64,000 nucleotides of DNA from Ariolimax columbianus (taxonomy: Eukaryota; Mollusca; Gastropoda; Stylommatophora; Arionidae): positions 43,927,252-43,991,251 of the forward strand of contig JAVGWX010000006.1 of NCBI GenBank assembly GCA_036924085.1. Direction: 5' to 3'. Below, piece after piece: positions 33,185 to 42,834 of this stretch; the stretch's first letter is position 1, and every line of letters starts with the position of its first letter. Under the pieces are notes generated by a model. It saw nothing but the letters and a program-made list of their open reading frames with translations, did not search any database and had not been told where the DNA came from. Position numbers and translations under genes: made by a program.

Positions 33185-33450
33185 AACTTAATGGCTTTAT
33201 ACTGGTTTACAAGACTCAGCAGAGTCTGTATACAATCAGTTTAATTTATATTGCCTTGCCCTAAAAGTTATGCGCCTTTAATCTATTCTTAAATGCATTA
33301 ATTGTCCCTGCCTCCACTACTTTATGTGGCAATGCATTCCAAGTATTCACCACTCTCTAACTAACTAAATATTTCCTATTATCTAATCTAGGCAACGTCG
33401 GAATTTATTTGTATTATACATCTCCCCGTCTCTAACCTCTTTATGGCAGT
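33185..33450 (-). mobile_element. LINE ORF2 C-terminus
   Basis: The minus-strand peptide RVVNTWNALPHKVVEAGTIN, then AFKNRLKAHNF, can be followed with small frame changes. Downstream is the tail CTGGTTTACAAGACTCAGCA, shared with 22187-22245. Confidence 0.75.
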
Positions 33451-34178
33451 GTTCAGTGGTCCTATTCGTTCTTCTCCAAATACGAGCTTCCGGATCCACG
33501 TGGTTAATTGTATATATGGATCCATTTTAATTCTTAAAACGATGGCATGTTCTGTTTTTTTCACGTGACCCTCGCGAGAAACTGTGATCCCTGAATCACA
33601 TTACCAAAACTGGACATAGCTTGATCATTCTTACTTTTGACACAGAGCTAGAACAAGTGTAGAAATTCTTGTTCTTCTCCTCCGTTGGTCAATAATGAAG
33701 CAAACGGTAGTCACTTGAGATAGTTCCTTCGTGCAAAATATACTGCTTCTTCTTCGTACGCTGTCAGACGTCAACCTGTATTTTTTTGAAGAAACCAGCG
33801 GTTATCCTGAGGCTGTCGGCACTGCCATAGAGCTTGTCTAGTGTTGCCACTGGTGATGGCCACATGTGCTTTCTCTGGTCCTTGTATATCGGGCACTTTG
33901 TGCAAAATATACAATGCGCGCTTTGGGGTTGTGGTTTTTGAAAACGTTTGTTTTACATGGTGGAGTTGCCTTCCCTAACCACAACCCTCTTTAGTCCCCT
34001 TTAACAACAATGATACACATTCACTGATCCTATTCTTTTTCTCCACAATAATGAGACTAGCATTTACAATAAACACTTTGAGAACTACTAAACAAGGAAC
34101 TGTTATTTCCGATTTATGTCAAAGAAATCCCCATTAAACTTAGGGGGTTTACCTGAATGTCTGTATTTATGATTACAG
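33451..34178. other. unassigned end of intron 3
   Basis: No repeat was recognised. It ends with the acceptor GATTACAG at 34178, which has a rather weak pyrimidine tract. Confidence 0.35.
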
Positions 34179-34265
34179 GGATGAATATTTTCGTTGCATT
34201 CTTCGTGCTGCTGTTGTTGCTAGCCGAATCGACACCTCCTGCTGCGTCCAGTATTCCTCTTATAG
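34179..34265 (+). CDS. nAChR subunit exon: pore helix M2
   Basis: The exon is 87 nt. Two bases complete a Gly codon, followed by MNIFVAFFVLLLLLAESTPP and then AASSIPLI, with one base of the next Gly codon. Numbered from Lys 0', the lining carries Gln 2', Asn 6', Val 9', Val 13' and Glu 20'. The gate position 9' is Leu in most family members, so Val is notable. The acceptor AG is at 34177-34178 and the donor GTAAGT at 34266. The peptide resembles a signal peptide with a start Met, but the split Gly codons on both sides and the flanking exons show it is internal. Confidence 0.96.
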
Positions 34266-34520
34266 GTAAGTGTTGTTTTTGTTTGGTAATGTTTTATGGG
34301 TTATATCTTTAACTTCTATGTTGTTTGTAAATGCCATGAGGATTATATAACTTCCATGTTTTTTTGTTAATGTCTTGTGGATTTAATCTTTAAATTTCAT
34401 GTTGTTTGTTAATATTTAAGGGATTATATCTACAACTTCCATGTTGTTTGCTAATGTTCTATGGATGATATCTATAACGTCTATGTTGTTTGTTAATGTT
34501 TTGTGAATTATGTCTATAAC
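34266..34520 (+). repeat. 42-bp minisatellite starting at the splice donor
   Basis: Repeats of ATGTTGTTTGTTAATGTT.. with ATTATATCTATAACTTC occur. Marks lie at 34357, 34399, 34441 and 34483 (42 bp), with a shorter first step from 34319. The first diverged unit begins within ~8 bp of the GTAAGT donor of the M2 exon. Confidence 0.88.
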
Positions 34521-34639
34521 TGGGGCCGAAGCTGCAGCACAGTTAATGCGACTAATAACCAACTGCTTGTACCATGGTAAGCGAACCAGAGCTAACTAAG
34601 ACTTCAAAATGTATTAGAAAAAAATGTATTCAAGACAAG

Positions 34640-34895
34640 TATACTGCTTCATCACCATCATCATCATGTATCATGTCCTTTATAGAACGTCGTTCTCATC
34701 ACAGTATGTCTGAAAGAAACTCGTTCCCTTATCAAAGCTCCAGCCTCCAACAGTCATTACTATGCATTTCTGGATATCTTGGTGTCATCGTCTTCTTTAT
34801 CTACCCCTGCCTATTTTACCTGGCACCATACCTTCAATCACGGTTCTTTCAACAATTGTATTTATAAACCAACTCGAATCGCCGTTTCTGTAAGT
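34640..34895 (-). mobile_element. LINE 3' end with ATC-type tail
   Basis: CACCATCATCATCATGTATC, then TCCTTTATAGAACGTCGTTC, matches the ends at 9127 and 57965. On the minus strand it codes RRSIKDM. The remainder is diverged. Confidence 0.7.
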
Positions 34896-35049
34896 GAAAC
34901 TGATCAATAACATCGTCGTTTATTCCAAACTTCACTATCTTTTAGAAATCATTAAACACCCCAATAAAAAATATTAGATCGACTCTCACAACCCTTCAAC
35001 CCTTTTGTCGTATCATATTTTGAAACTACAAAGTGTCGTGTGTATTCGC
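34896..35049. other. unassigned intron 4 sequence
   Basis: Nothing was recognised. Confidence 0.3.
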
Positions 35050-35345
35050 ATTTCTGGAATTCATTTGTGTCTGGGAACAAGACTCACAAGACGAGATCTA
35101 GCTTTACCGGCATTCAAGATGTGTTTCTTGTCAGAAAAAACAAACTTAGTTCTGAGTTCCTAGTCGACCTATTCTTCTACAGAGGCAGATACCCCTGTGC
35201 AGGTCACAACTCTGGTATGAGCTGGATGTAGCCGGGAGAAGGGTGTCCTGCTTAGCGGGCTAGGCTCGAGCGGCTTAATTCTCCGCTGCGTTGGAACAAG
35301 CGCTTACAGAGAGGTGTTAACCGATGTGCGAACTTAAACACTAGA
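35050..35345 (+). repeat. dispersed repeat family G, copy 1
   Basis: GCTGGATGTAGCCGGGAGAAG, then CTCGAGCGGCTTAATTCTCCGC and GTTAACCGATGTGCGAA, occur in reverse complement at about 44450-44620 in the same order. The class is unknown. Only the last 170 bp are clearly shared. Confidence 0.6.
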
Positions 35346-35609
35346 GCGAAGTAATTTCTAGATCAAAATGGTGAACTTAATAAATGGCGTACACTATTTT
35401 CCCTTTTATAACGATTAAAATATGACATATTTACACTTTCGGCCATTCTCATACTTAATAATATACAGTAAAATAAGCAAATAATATATTGTATAGCACA
35501 AAGAACACACCACAAAACAAGACATTTAGTTCTCATGAACTCGTGGAAATGTTTGTTTCAAGGTTCCGGCAACCCTAGACTGCTTAGCACACTCGTTATT
35601 GTCTTCATG
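35346..35609. other. unassigned intron 4 sequence
   Basis: Nothing was recognised. Confidence 0.3.
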
Positions 35610-35910
35610 AACCCTTTCTAAGTATTATACACCATGGCCTTTCTATTAATTGTGAGTCTCTGGTTTCCCAAACACACATTGTGAGGCCAGCAAATGTTGC
35701 AGCAGCTTTGCCAATACAACTCGTTCATGGTCTAGATATAGTTTATCATAGATGAAGGAGGCTAGGTATGTGAATCGATGCACAGCTGCTAGTTCATAAT
35801 TATCGGTGCTAAGAAAAGGCGTGGTATCTACTTCCTGTCCCAGTACCTTTGCTTTGTTGAGACTTATTGTGAGACCAAAATCTTTGCAAGCCAGTCTCAA
35901 CATACAAAAG
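35610..35910 (-). mobile_element. LINE fragment after the palm
   Basis: The minus-strand peptide LRLACKDFGLTISLNKAKVL, then YELAAVHRFTYLASFI, matches FA.ACK.FGLTISLKKT.. and V..F.YLGS of the 20355 LINE type. The ADD motif and 3' end are missing. Confidence 0.85.
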
Positions 35911-36019
35911 TAAAGTGTATAGAATCAAAACGCAGGACAACAGAAGAAATAGGAAAGAGACACTGCACGTGACCACGCTTGCAGAAATAAAGCATCTTAC
36001 AAACATTTTGCAGCTGGCA

Positions 36020-36670
36020 CAAACAGGAGGGTGCATTATGAACAAGAATGGAAAAATATTAAATTGATGAGAAAGATATATCAAACAGATGGGAGGAATA
36101 TATAAGTGAATTGTTTGACGACAACAAAGCTAACAGGCCATCAATATTTCATAATGATGACCCCAGCATTTTCAGATCAGAAGAAGAGAAATCAATATAA
36201 AAAAGGAGCAAGGGAAAAACAACAGCCATTGACTCAATAAATACGGTAACAACAGAGACTTTAGAGGAATTCGGTGTTAATAAAAATACTGATCTGTGTA
36301 ATACCATCTACAATACGGAATCTACAATGTGCAGCCTGATTGCATATGTCTCTATAATACTACAAAAGAAACCTCGTTCAAGCGGTTGTTCGGATTTTAT
36401 AACAATTTACATAATAAGTCACGCGATTACGATTATGTTTAAAACTAATGTAGAGAGAATTAGACGAAGGGTAGATAATGAAGTTCACAATGAGCAATTT
36501 GAATTTAGACAGAACAGCGGAACAAGAGAAATAATATTCTATATAAAGGATTAAGTAGACCAATTTATAAAAGTACAAAAAAGCCGACCTATAAGAAGCT
36601 AATTGACATGTCTAGAAAACATAGGTATAAATGGAAAATTCACAAGAGTACTCGTTAACCTGTCCTGCAA
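36020..36670 (+). mobile_element. LINE reverse transcriptase fragment
   Basis: WERWEEYISELFDDNK-like sequence, then EEFGVNK, SGCSDFITIYIISHAITIMF and NEQFEFRQNSGTREIIFYIK. This follows the order of RT finger and palm motifs (W..Y...L; CSDYR.I.L.SH..K; E.QFGFR.GRGTR..I). Stops are present and no ADD motif is seen. Confidence 0.8.
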
Positions 36671-36704
36671 GATATGACACATTATTTGCTCATCATGTGT
36701 AGAT

Positions 36705-37025
36705 GCTGTTGTTGTTGTTGTTGCTGAATGCCTACAATTCGTAGGTTTACTCTTTTGGGCGCCATATAAATAGTGTTAAGTCGCGAATTGTAGTAGCATT
36801 CCTCACATTAGGAGCGTGCTGATGAAGGTGGACCAGGGTCCTCCAGGCGGTTAAGATATGCATCTGTGTGTCGGGTACTACAGCAGGGATCACGTCAATT
36901 GTCCACATCGTTAGCCAAACTGCCATTAAACAGCATGTTTGCGTGGATAACTGCGTTGAAGTGAGATGGCGTTGTTGTCCAGTATATTTTAGCTGACCTT
37001 AACTAGCATTATCCGATCAATAAAT
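36705..37025 (+). repeat. dispersed family A, copy 3
   Basis: It begins with GTTGTTGTTGTTGTTGCTGAATGCC, the 5' TTG repeat, then GTAGGTTTACTC, the GTGCTGATGAAGGTGGACC core, TTAGCCAAACTGCCATTAAAC, and the end CTTGACCAAAAGTTCATTTCC. It is followed 40 bp later by another copy in the same orientation. Confidence 0.85.
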
Positions 37026-37064
37026 TTTGCTTGACCAAAAGTTCATTTCCTTTCCTATGCGTAG

Positions 37065-37405
37065 ATGTTGTTGTTTGCGATAGCCTACAACGATTAGGTT
37101 ACTCATGTGTGTGTCCTGAAATAGACGTTAAGTTGCGGGTTGTAGCATCTTTCCTCACATCCCGAACGTGCTGATGCAGATGTCCTCCATGTGGTTGTAC
37201 TATGATTGGCTTCATCTGCGTGTCACTCACTACTACGGGGATCACATCGATCTCTCATCTTGTTAGCCAGGCTGCCGGGAAAACAGCCCTTTTCCAGGTA
37301 GGGCTACTGGGAAGCCGAGGTGAGGGTTGTGGCCAGTATATATTGCCCGACCCTGACTAACATGTCTGATCAGTATATATTGCCCGACCAGACGTTAGTT
37401 TTCCT
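37065..37405 (+). repeat. dispersed family A, copy 4
   Basis: It runs from TGTTGTTTGCGATAGCCTACA to GACGTTAGTTTTCCTCGACA with all family landmarks. About 20 bp near 37170 are missing relative to copy 1. It forms a direct pair with copy 3. Confidence 0.85.
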
Positions 37406-38360
37406 CGACATTTGTAGATGTAAAATAATGAGTATGACAAGGATGTAAACAGTTCTCTTTTCTGCTTGACACTTACACACACAGATGTTTCCACTGATAG
37501 ATTAGATGCATTGTCTCATTCGGTGGAGTATCAATAAATAATAAATGATATGCTGATAACACAGTTCTGCTAGATGAAAGCGAACAAGAACAACATTAAT
37601 TTGTCATTCAAACACGGCAGCAGTCAAGATTGGTTCCTATATTATAAATATATGGTGTTCCAAAATAATATTTACACTATTTAAACGATAAAATAGAAGA
37701 ATCTTTTAAAGATAAGCTTCTTGTGTTATTTCTATGTTGCGCTGAAATGACTGCGCTGAATGTGTTCCAGGGCATGTCGTTTTTACTGATTTTAGCTTCC
37801 GAGCAAAAGGCATACATGTACTAGACAAAATGGCATAGATAAACACATTTTTTTCGACAATCTAATTGGATTTTAAAGTGTTTTTGGAAATGGGATTGAG
37901 GTGCAGAGACGAAAGCGGACATAATTCGAAACAGCGCCAACGTCACGTGTAACATTTACGAGATTACGCGACAAGTTTAAGAGGGAAGTAACTGTGCGTG
38001 GTGTGAAGAAGGAACGGTGCGGCAGGAAGAGAACGAACACAGACGAAGGAAGTGCGAAGACCATTTTGCAGACTTTCGCAAGATCCCAACGGAAGTCCAT
38101 AAGGCAAGCTTCGCGGTAGTCTGCTGTTAGCAAATCAAGTGTATATTTTAAAAAGTCATTCACAAATTATAAATGGGAGTAATGCCGTGTTGTTTTTGCT
38201 CGTGTTTGCTGCACTGAAATGAGGACAATAAACAAAGGTCTGATGAACATAATATATTCTACTTAAATATAGATATATGGAAAAACAAAACTTATCTCAT
38301 AGGGAAAAAAGTAAATAAATAATGAAGTAATAACAAAATTAGGGATGCGAAAAAAATGTA
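37406..38360. other. unassigned intron 4 sequence
   Basis: No repeat or exon was recognised. A 96-codon minus-strand frame (37873-38163) has no motif. Confidence 0.3.
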
Positions 38361-38364
38361 TGAA

Positions 38365-38650
38365 CGAAATCAATGTAAGACAGGTAAGATTTCATTTTGA
38401 TTACATCAAAAGACGTAATGACTTTATGATAACAGTGCTGGGAGGAAAGGTGCAGAGAAAACGTGCCAGGGGAAAAACAACACTATAAGTTAGAGGGTAA
38501 CATCAACAGATGGAATGGTGAAAACCTGTCAGAATGAATCAGGAAGGCAAGAGACAAAAAACGTTGGTGATCCATTGCAGGCAACCTTTAATGTGAAGTG
38601 GTACTTGAACTGAAATGAGCTAAGTGCCAATAAATAAGACCAGGTGTAAT
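38365..38650 (+). repeat. diverged member of the satellite-progenitor repeat
   Basis: GGTAACATCAACAGATGGAATGG, then CCTGTCAGAATGAATCAGGAAGG and GTGGTACTTGAACTGAAATGAG, follows the order of 25556-25800 with more divergence. No amplification is seen. Confidence 0.55.
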
Positions 38651-38754
38651 TCTGGACAGTAGTTGGAAATAATGCTTTTAAATTCGTGCATTTCTGAGTT
38701 CCTCTGGCATCCTTGTTCACTCATTAGCACGTTTGTGGCTAACTAAAGTTGACG

Positions 38755-39145
38755 TATATCCTTCTTCTTCTTCATATTGTTTTCCGTCTTACACTTCTTC
38801 TTCTTCTTATTTGTATTATTATTAATTTTCTTTTTTCTCCTTCTTTTTTCCGTTTTTTTTTCTCTACTTCGACTTCTCCTTCACATTTTCTTTTTTTATC
38901 TTATAATTCTTCTTCTTCATATTGTCTTAGTCTTCTTCTTCATCACTATCATCATCTTCTAATTGTTTTTCTTCTTCCTATTTTTCGCCGTCGTCTTCAG
39001 CTTTAGTTAATACGCTCGTATCTTCTCTTCTATGATATTTCCTGTTCATCTCTATTTCCTTCATTACGTCTTTATTCTATGGAGTTTCCTCTACTATTTC
39101 CTTCTCTTTTATACTTGTTCTTCTTTTTTTCCTTCAGTTAGAATA
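38755..39145 (+). repeat. pyrimidine-rich (CTT/TTC) tract
   Basis: Irregular CTT triplets and T runs. Since the neighbouring LINE is on the minus strand and ends here, this is probably its GAA-type 3' tail, expanded and decayed. Confidence 0.8.
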
Positions 39146-39149
39146 GTCC

Positions 39150-41330
39150 AGTTCAGTTCAGTTCATCCCGAAACCCATCAGGTCGTTGGGACACACATGA
39201 AGTCACTCCTAAAATCCCACGCCATCCCTCTCTTTCCGTCGCCGCCTGTCGTATCTCACCGGGACGAAGGCCTGCCCACTGAGTGATGTTGTCCACCCAT
39301 CTCTTCCTTGGACGTCCTCGCCCTCTCTGTCCAGGTACGGAACCAAAGAGTACCAAGTTGGTAATTTCGTTGGACCTCACGACGTGCCCGCACCAGACCA
39401 TCTTTCGTCTGTTGATAGATGTGAACAGATCTTAAAAAGGACCAATAGCGTCTTCAACTCCCTGACGTATTACTACGTTCGTGACACGATCTTTGTATGT
39501 AACATTTAGGAGTTTCCTATAGTACCTCATTTCCATTGCATGAATTCTGCCCTGGATATCTGCTGTAATGGTCCAGGTCTCGCAGGCATACAGAAATATT
39601 GATAACACCAGAGAGCGCATTAGTCTAACTTTTATGCCGAGGGCGAGCCGCTTGTCTTGCCATATAGGTTCCAGCCTATTCAGCGCCGCTGTTGTTTGTG
39701 CTATTCTTGCAATGACCTCTGGCTTCGAACCCTCTTCGCTGATCAACGATCCCAGATATTTGAAACGTTTTACCACCTCAAGTTCCTGCCCATTTGCCTC
39801 TATTACAGATTTAAACCCTGCTACGTTATTGGTCATTAGCTTTGTTTTATCTGCATTTATTTCCATACCAAAACTCAGAGTCGTTCTATCCAATCTACCA
39901 ATCAACTCCTGGAGTTCCCTTTCTGTGCCTGCCAATACATCAATATCATCAGCAAATCGGAAGTTTGTGATAAGCCTGTCACTTATGTTAACCGTGCCAA
40001 CATGTTCTTTTTAGGTCGTCTCCATTATTCTCTCCAAGAATATATTGAAGAGTGTTGGGGAGAGTATACATCCCTGTCTCACACCCACCGTCGTAAGGAA
40101 CCAATCGCCTAGCGTTCCCACTACAGAGACTGCGCTTGTCGCCTGCTCATAAAGGTTTGCAATTACCCCCACAATATCACTGTTGAACTTATAATGCGTC
40201 ATTGCTGACCATAGCGCCACATGTCACACTCTGTCAAACGCCTTTCTACAGTCAATAAAGGCATGGTAGAGTTGTTGTTGATACTCTGAGTACTTCTCAT
40301 TCATTAGCCGAAGATTAAATATCTGCTCGATGGTACTCCTTCCCGCTCGAAAGCCCGCTTGTTCTTCGGCAATGATATTCTCTGCATGTGGTTTCAGTCT
40401 GTTAAGTATTATCCTCAAGAGAACTTTACTTTGATGACTTATCAGACTGATTATTCGATAGTTCTGACACATATTTAGGTTTCCTGATTTAGGCAGTGGT
40501 ATAATTACTGATTTTGTCCAGCTGGAGGGCCACTCTCCTGTCTGCCAATTTCTATTGCAGATGTATGTCAGGATATCAGTTGTTGCCTCACCTCCCACTT
40601 GTAGGAGCTCTGCTGGGATATTATTCACACCTACAGCCTTCCCTCTCTTCAGCATTTTCATGGCTTCATACACTTCTTCCCTTGTTATCGATTGATTTTC
40701 CTCTATCAGACTCCCTTCAGGAGACATAGCATTTCTGGGGTCAACTCGACCTTCATGCTTATATAGTTCCGAACAGTACTCACGAATGTCTTGAGCTTCT
40801 GTGAGACATTTCCCACTTTTGTCCTGAATCGTTGTATTTCGACTTTGTACAGGCCCTACTAAGTCCTTGACTAATTTATTTGCCCCCTTAGCATCATTTC
40901 TTCCCAGATTTTGTTCGATATCTGCACACTGAGTCGTTATCCATTCCACCTTGGCCTGTTTCATCTTGGCCTTTATGTTACCGTTTATCTCTGTTTTGCT
41001 GAATCCCATCTAGTGTTTTATTCGCTCTCTTCATTTGTCGTCTGTTGTCACATAAATCCAGTATTTCACTCGTGATCCATGCTTTCTTCTTAATTCTGCA
41101 ACTACCTAGAACCTCAAATGCCGTGGAAATTAATGCCGAATTCAGGGCTTCAGTCATCGTCTCAACATCTGCCTCCTCGTTAAGAACCAAAAGAGGTGCG
41201 AATCGTCTCCCCATCACCGCTCCAAAGGTCTCCACTATATCCGGGTACTTCAACTTCTCCAAGTTAAATCTTTGTCTAGCTATCTCTCTTTTCAGAGCTT
41301 TCTTTAGTCTGAGATGCATGGTCAGAACAT
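39150..41330 (-). mobile_element. 5'-truncated LINE with nearly intact reverse transcriptase frame
   Basis: From 41009 down to 39153 one minus-strand frame of ~619 codons is broken only by stops at about 40224, 40011 and 39432. A single frame change near 41000 joins it to 40978-41319. Motifs in order: AVGVNNIPAELLQVGGEA (RT-1/2), VIIPLPKSGN, YRIISLISHQSKVLLRIIL, EEQAGFRAGRSTIEQIF, FIDCRKAFDRV (palm A), VRQGCILSPTLFNIF (palm B), RFADDIDVLAGTERE (palm C, crossing the frame near 39950), FKYLGSLISEEG, YACETWTITADI, MRYYRKLLNVTYKDRV, VWCGHVVRSNE, RGRPRKRWVDNI. No endonuclease domain is present, so the copy is 5' truncated. It lies in intron 4, antisense to the receptor gene. Confidence 0.97.
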
Positions 41331-41344
41331 GTTAAGGATAAATT

Positions 41345-41600
41345 ATCTGTACTATAATGTTTATTTGTCTTCTTTCTCCTTCTTTTATATCCTCTTCCTC
41401 ATCTAACATGAGCATTACATTTCATTACTGCAGGCACTTTTATAGTATGCTTCATAGTCCTCTTCATTGTCAACTGCGTCTTCTTCTTCTTCTTTTCTGT
41501 TTTCTTCCTATCCTTCCTCTTCTTTTTTTTCGTTGCCTTCTTCCTCTGCAGTTATTTTTCTTCGTGTATGCTAATTCACCTCCTTTTAAATGTTGCATCC
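41345..41600 (+). repeat. pyrimidine-rich tract before an exon
   Basis: CTT/TCC-rich sequence between the LINE 5' end and the acceptor of the M3 exon, with GCTT and TTCTTCTTCTT runs. It may provide an extended polypyrimidine region. This is inference only. Confidence 0.6.
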
Positions 41601-41644
41601 AAACCACCTTTCACAATTTACATCCTGTGTTAGTTGTCTTTCAG

Positions 41645-41760
41645 GTGCCTACTATTGCCTCAACATGATCCTCATTACACTATCGACGTTGCTGTCAGTG
41701 GTCATTGTCAATTTGTACTTTCATGGACCTGGCACGAAAGTACCTCGGCTCTTCAGACGG
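41645..41760 (+). CDS. nAChR subunit exon: M3 and start of cytoplasmic loop
   Basis: Two bases complete a Gly codon, then AYYCLNMILITLSTLLSVVI and VNLYFHGPGTKVPRLFRR. The hydrophobic block is M3 and the basic end is the proximal cytoplasmic loop. The acceptor is GTCTTTCAG ending at 41644 and the donor is GTAGGT at 41761. The exon ends on a codon boundary, and a run of 24 G begins 66 bp after the donor. Confidence 0.96.
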
Positions 41761-41826
41761 GTAGGTGAATACTGCTTCTTTGCCCCATTCATCAACTGTT
41801 CTGTAACAAACACAACACAGAACGGA

Positions 41827-41850
41827 GGGGGGGGGGGGGGGGGGGGGGGG
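41827..41850 (+). repeat. homopolymer G24
   Basis: Twenty-four consecutive G form the border between intron sequence and a LINE fragment. Runs of this length are prone to length error in sequencing and assembly. Confidence 0.95.
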
Positions 41851-41854
41851 TATT

Positions 41855-42632
41855 CCTGAGCCTAACAAACGGTAGAAAAATAACACTGTCAGTGGCAACT
41901 GGAAAATACTCAAGCAATTTCAGAGCGGAGGCAGAGGCACTGAAGGCTGCAGTAGAAGCAATGCTGACAGGCGAAAGCAATGAAAGCCAAATAGTCCTGT
42001 TTAAAGATGCCCTGGCTGTGGTTACAGCACTAAAAAGACAGAAAAATACTGAACTCAATGATTTAAGAGCAGAACTCTGTCAACTATGCCAGCAGTCCGC
42101 ACCAAAAAAAGTAGTGCTACAGTGGGTTCCATCCCACTGTAACATCCAAGGCAACGAGTAGGCAGACAGATTGGCAAAAGAAGGTGCAAGACTACCACAA
42201 CCAGATTATAATGTGACCTACGAAGAGTCGAATAAGTTTATTAGGGCCAGATACATGGCCAAATGGGAAACAGAACATGCTGGCTACACACAAAAACTAT
42301 GCCTATTACCAGCTGAACAGAAGAGAGCAGGTCGTGGTCTTCAGACTCCGCACAGGCCACAACAGACTGAAGTACCATCTATTCAATAAACTGAAGATAG
42401 GTGGCACTGACGAATGCACCTGTGGTACAGGAAAAATGACCGCTGAACATCTGCTGCAAAATTGACCGACATACGAGGACCAGAGAAAGCACACGTGGTA
42501 ATCACCAGCGCCAACACTAGACAAGCTCTATGGCAGTGTCGACAGCCAGAGAATGACAGCTGCTGTCTTAAAACAAATTCAAGTTGACGTCTGATAGCGT
42601 ACGAAGAAAAAAGAAGAAGAAGAAGAAGAAGA
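41855..42632 (+). mobile_element. LINE RNase H domain and C-terminus with GAA tail
   Basis: KYSSNFRAEAEALKAAVEAM, then VLFKDALAVVTAL, LQWVPSHCNIQGNE followed by a TAG stop and ADRLAKEGA (RNase H Glu, Asp, His and Asp elements). A frame change then gives FRLRTGHNRLKYHLF and CTCGTGKMTAEHLLQN (Cys-rich tail). It ends in GAAGAAGAAGAAGAAGAA at 42605-42632. The first Asp region (YTDGS) is missing. It is related to the minus-strand element at 30960. Confidence 0.92.
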
Positions 42633-42834
42633 TTTTGCTCCGGTTGTTTCCAAGAAGGTTATGTGTTTGGGATAGACCTGAGCAAGCCCACTGCCACAAT
42701 GCGAGTTTGTCGTAAGATGGGACTAACAGGGCAGGATATCCTCTTATGGCACTGTAAACCTTGATATACATACAGCCCAGAAGTATTCTGAGTGTGGAAT
42801 ACATGTCTGACTTTGAGACAGAAAGCTTTGAGAG
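42633..42834. other. unassigned intron 5 sequence
   Basis: The phrase TTCCAAGAAGGTTATGTGTTTGGGA slightly recalls 9065-9095. Otherwise nothing was recognised. Confidence 0.3.

Noticed and set aside
34181..34265. Start Met plus signal peptide of a secreted protein
   Set aside because: It is the M2 pore helix; acceptor, donor and split Gly codons join it to the neighbouring receptor exons.
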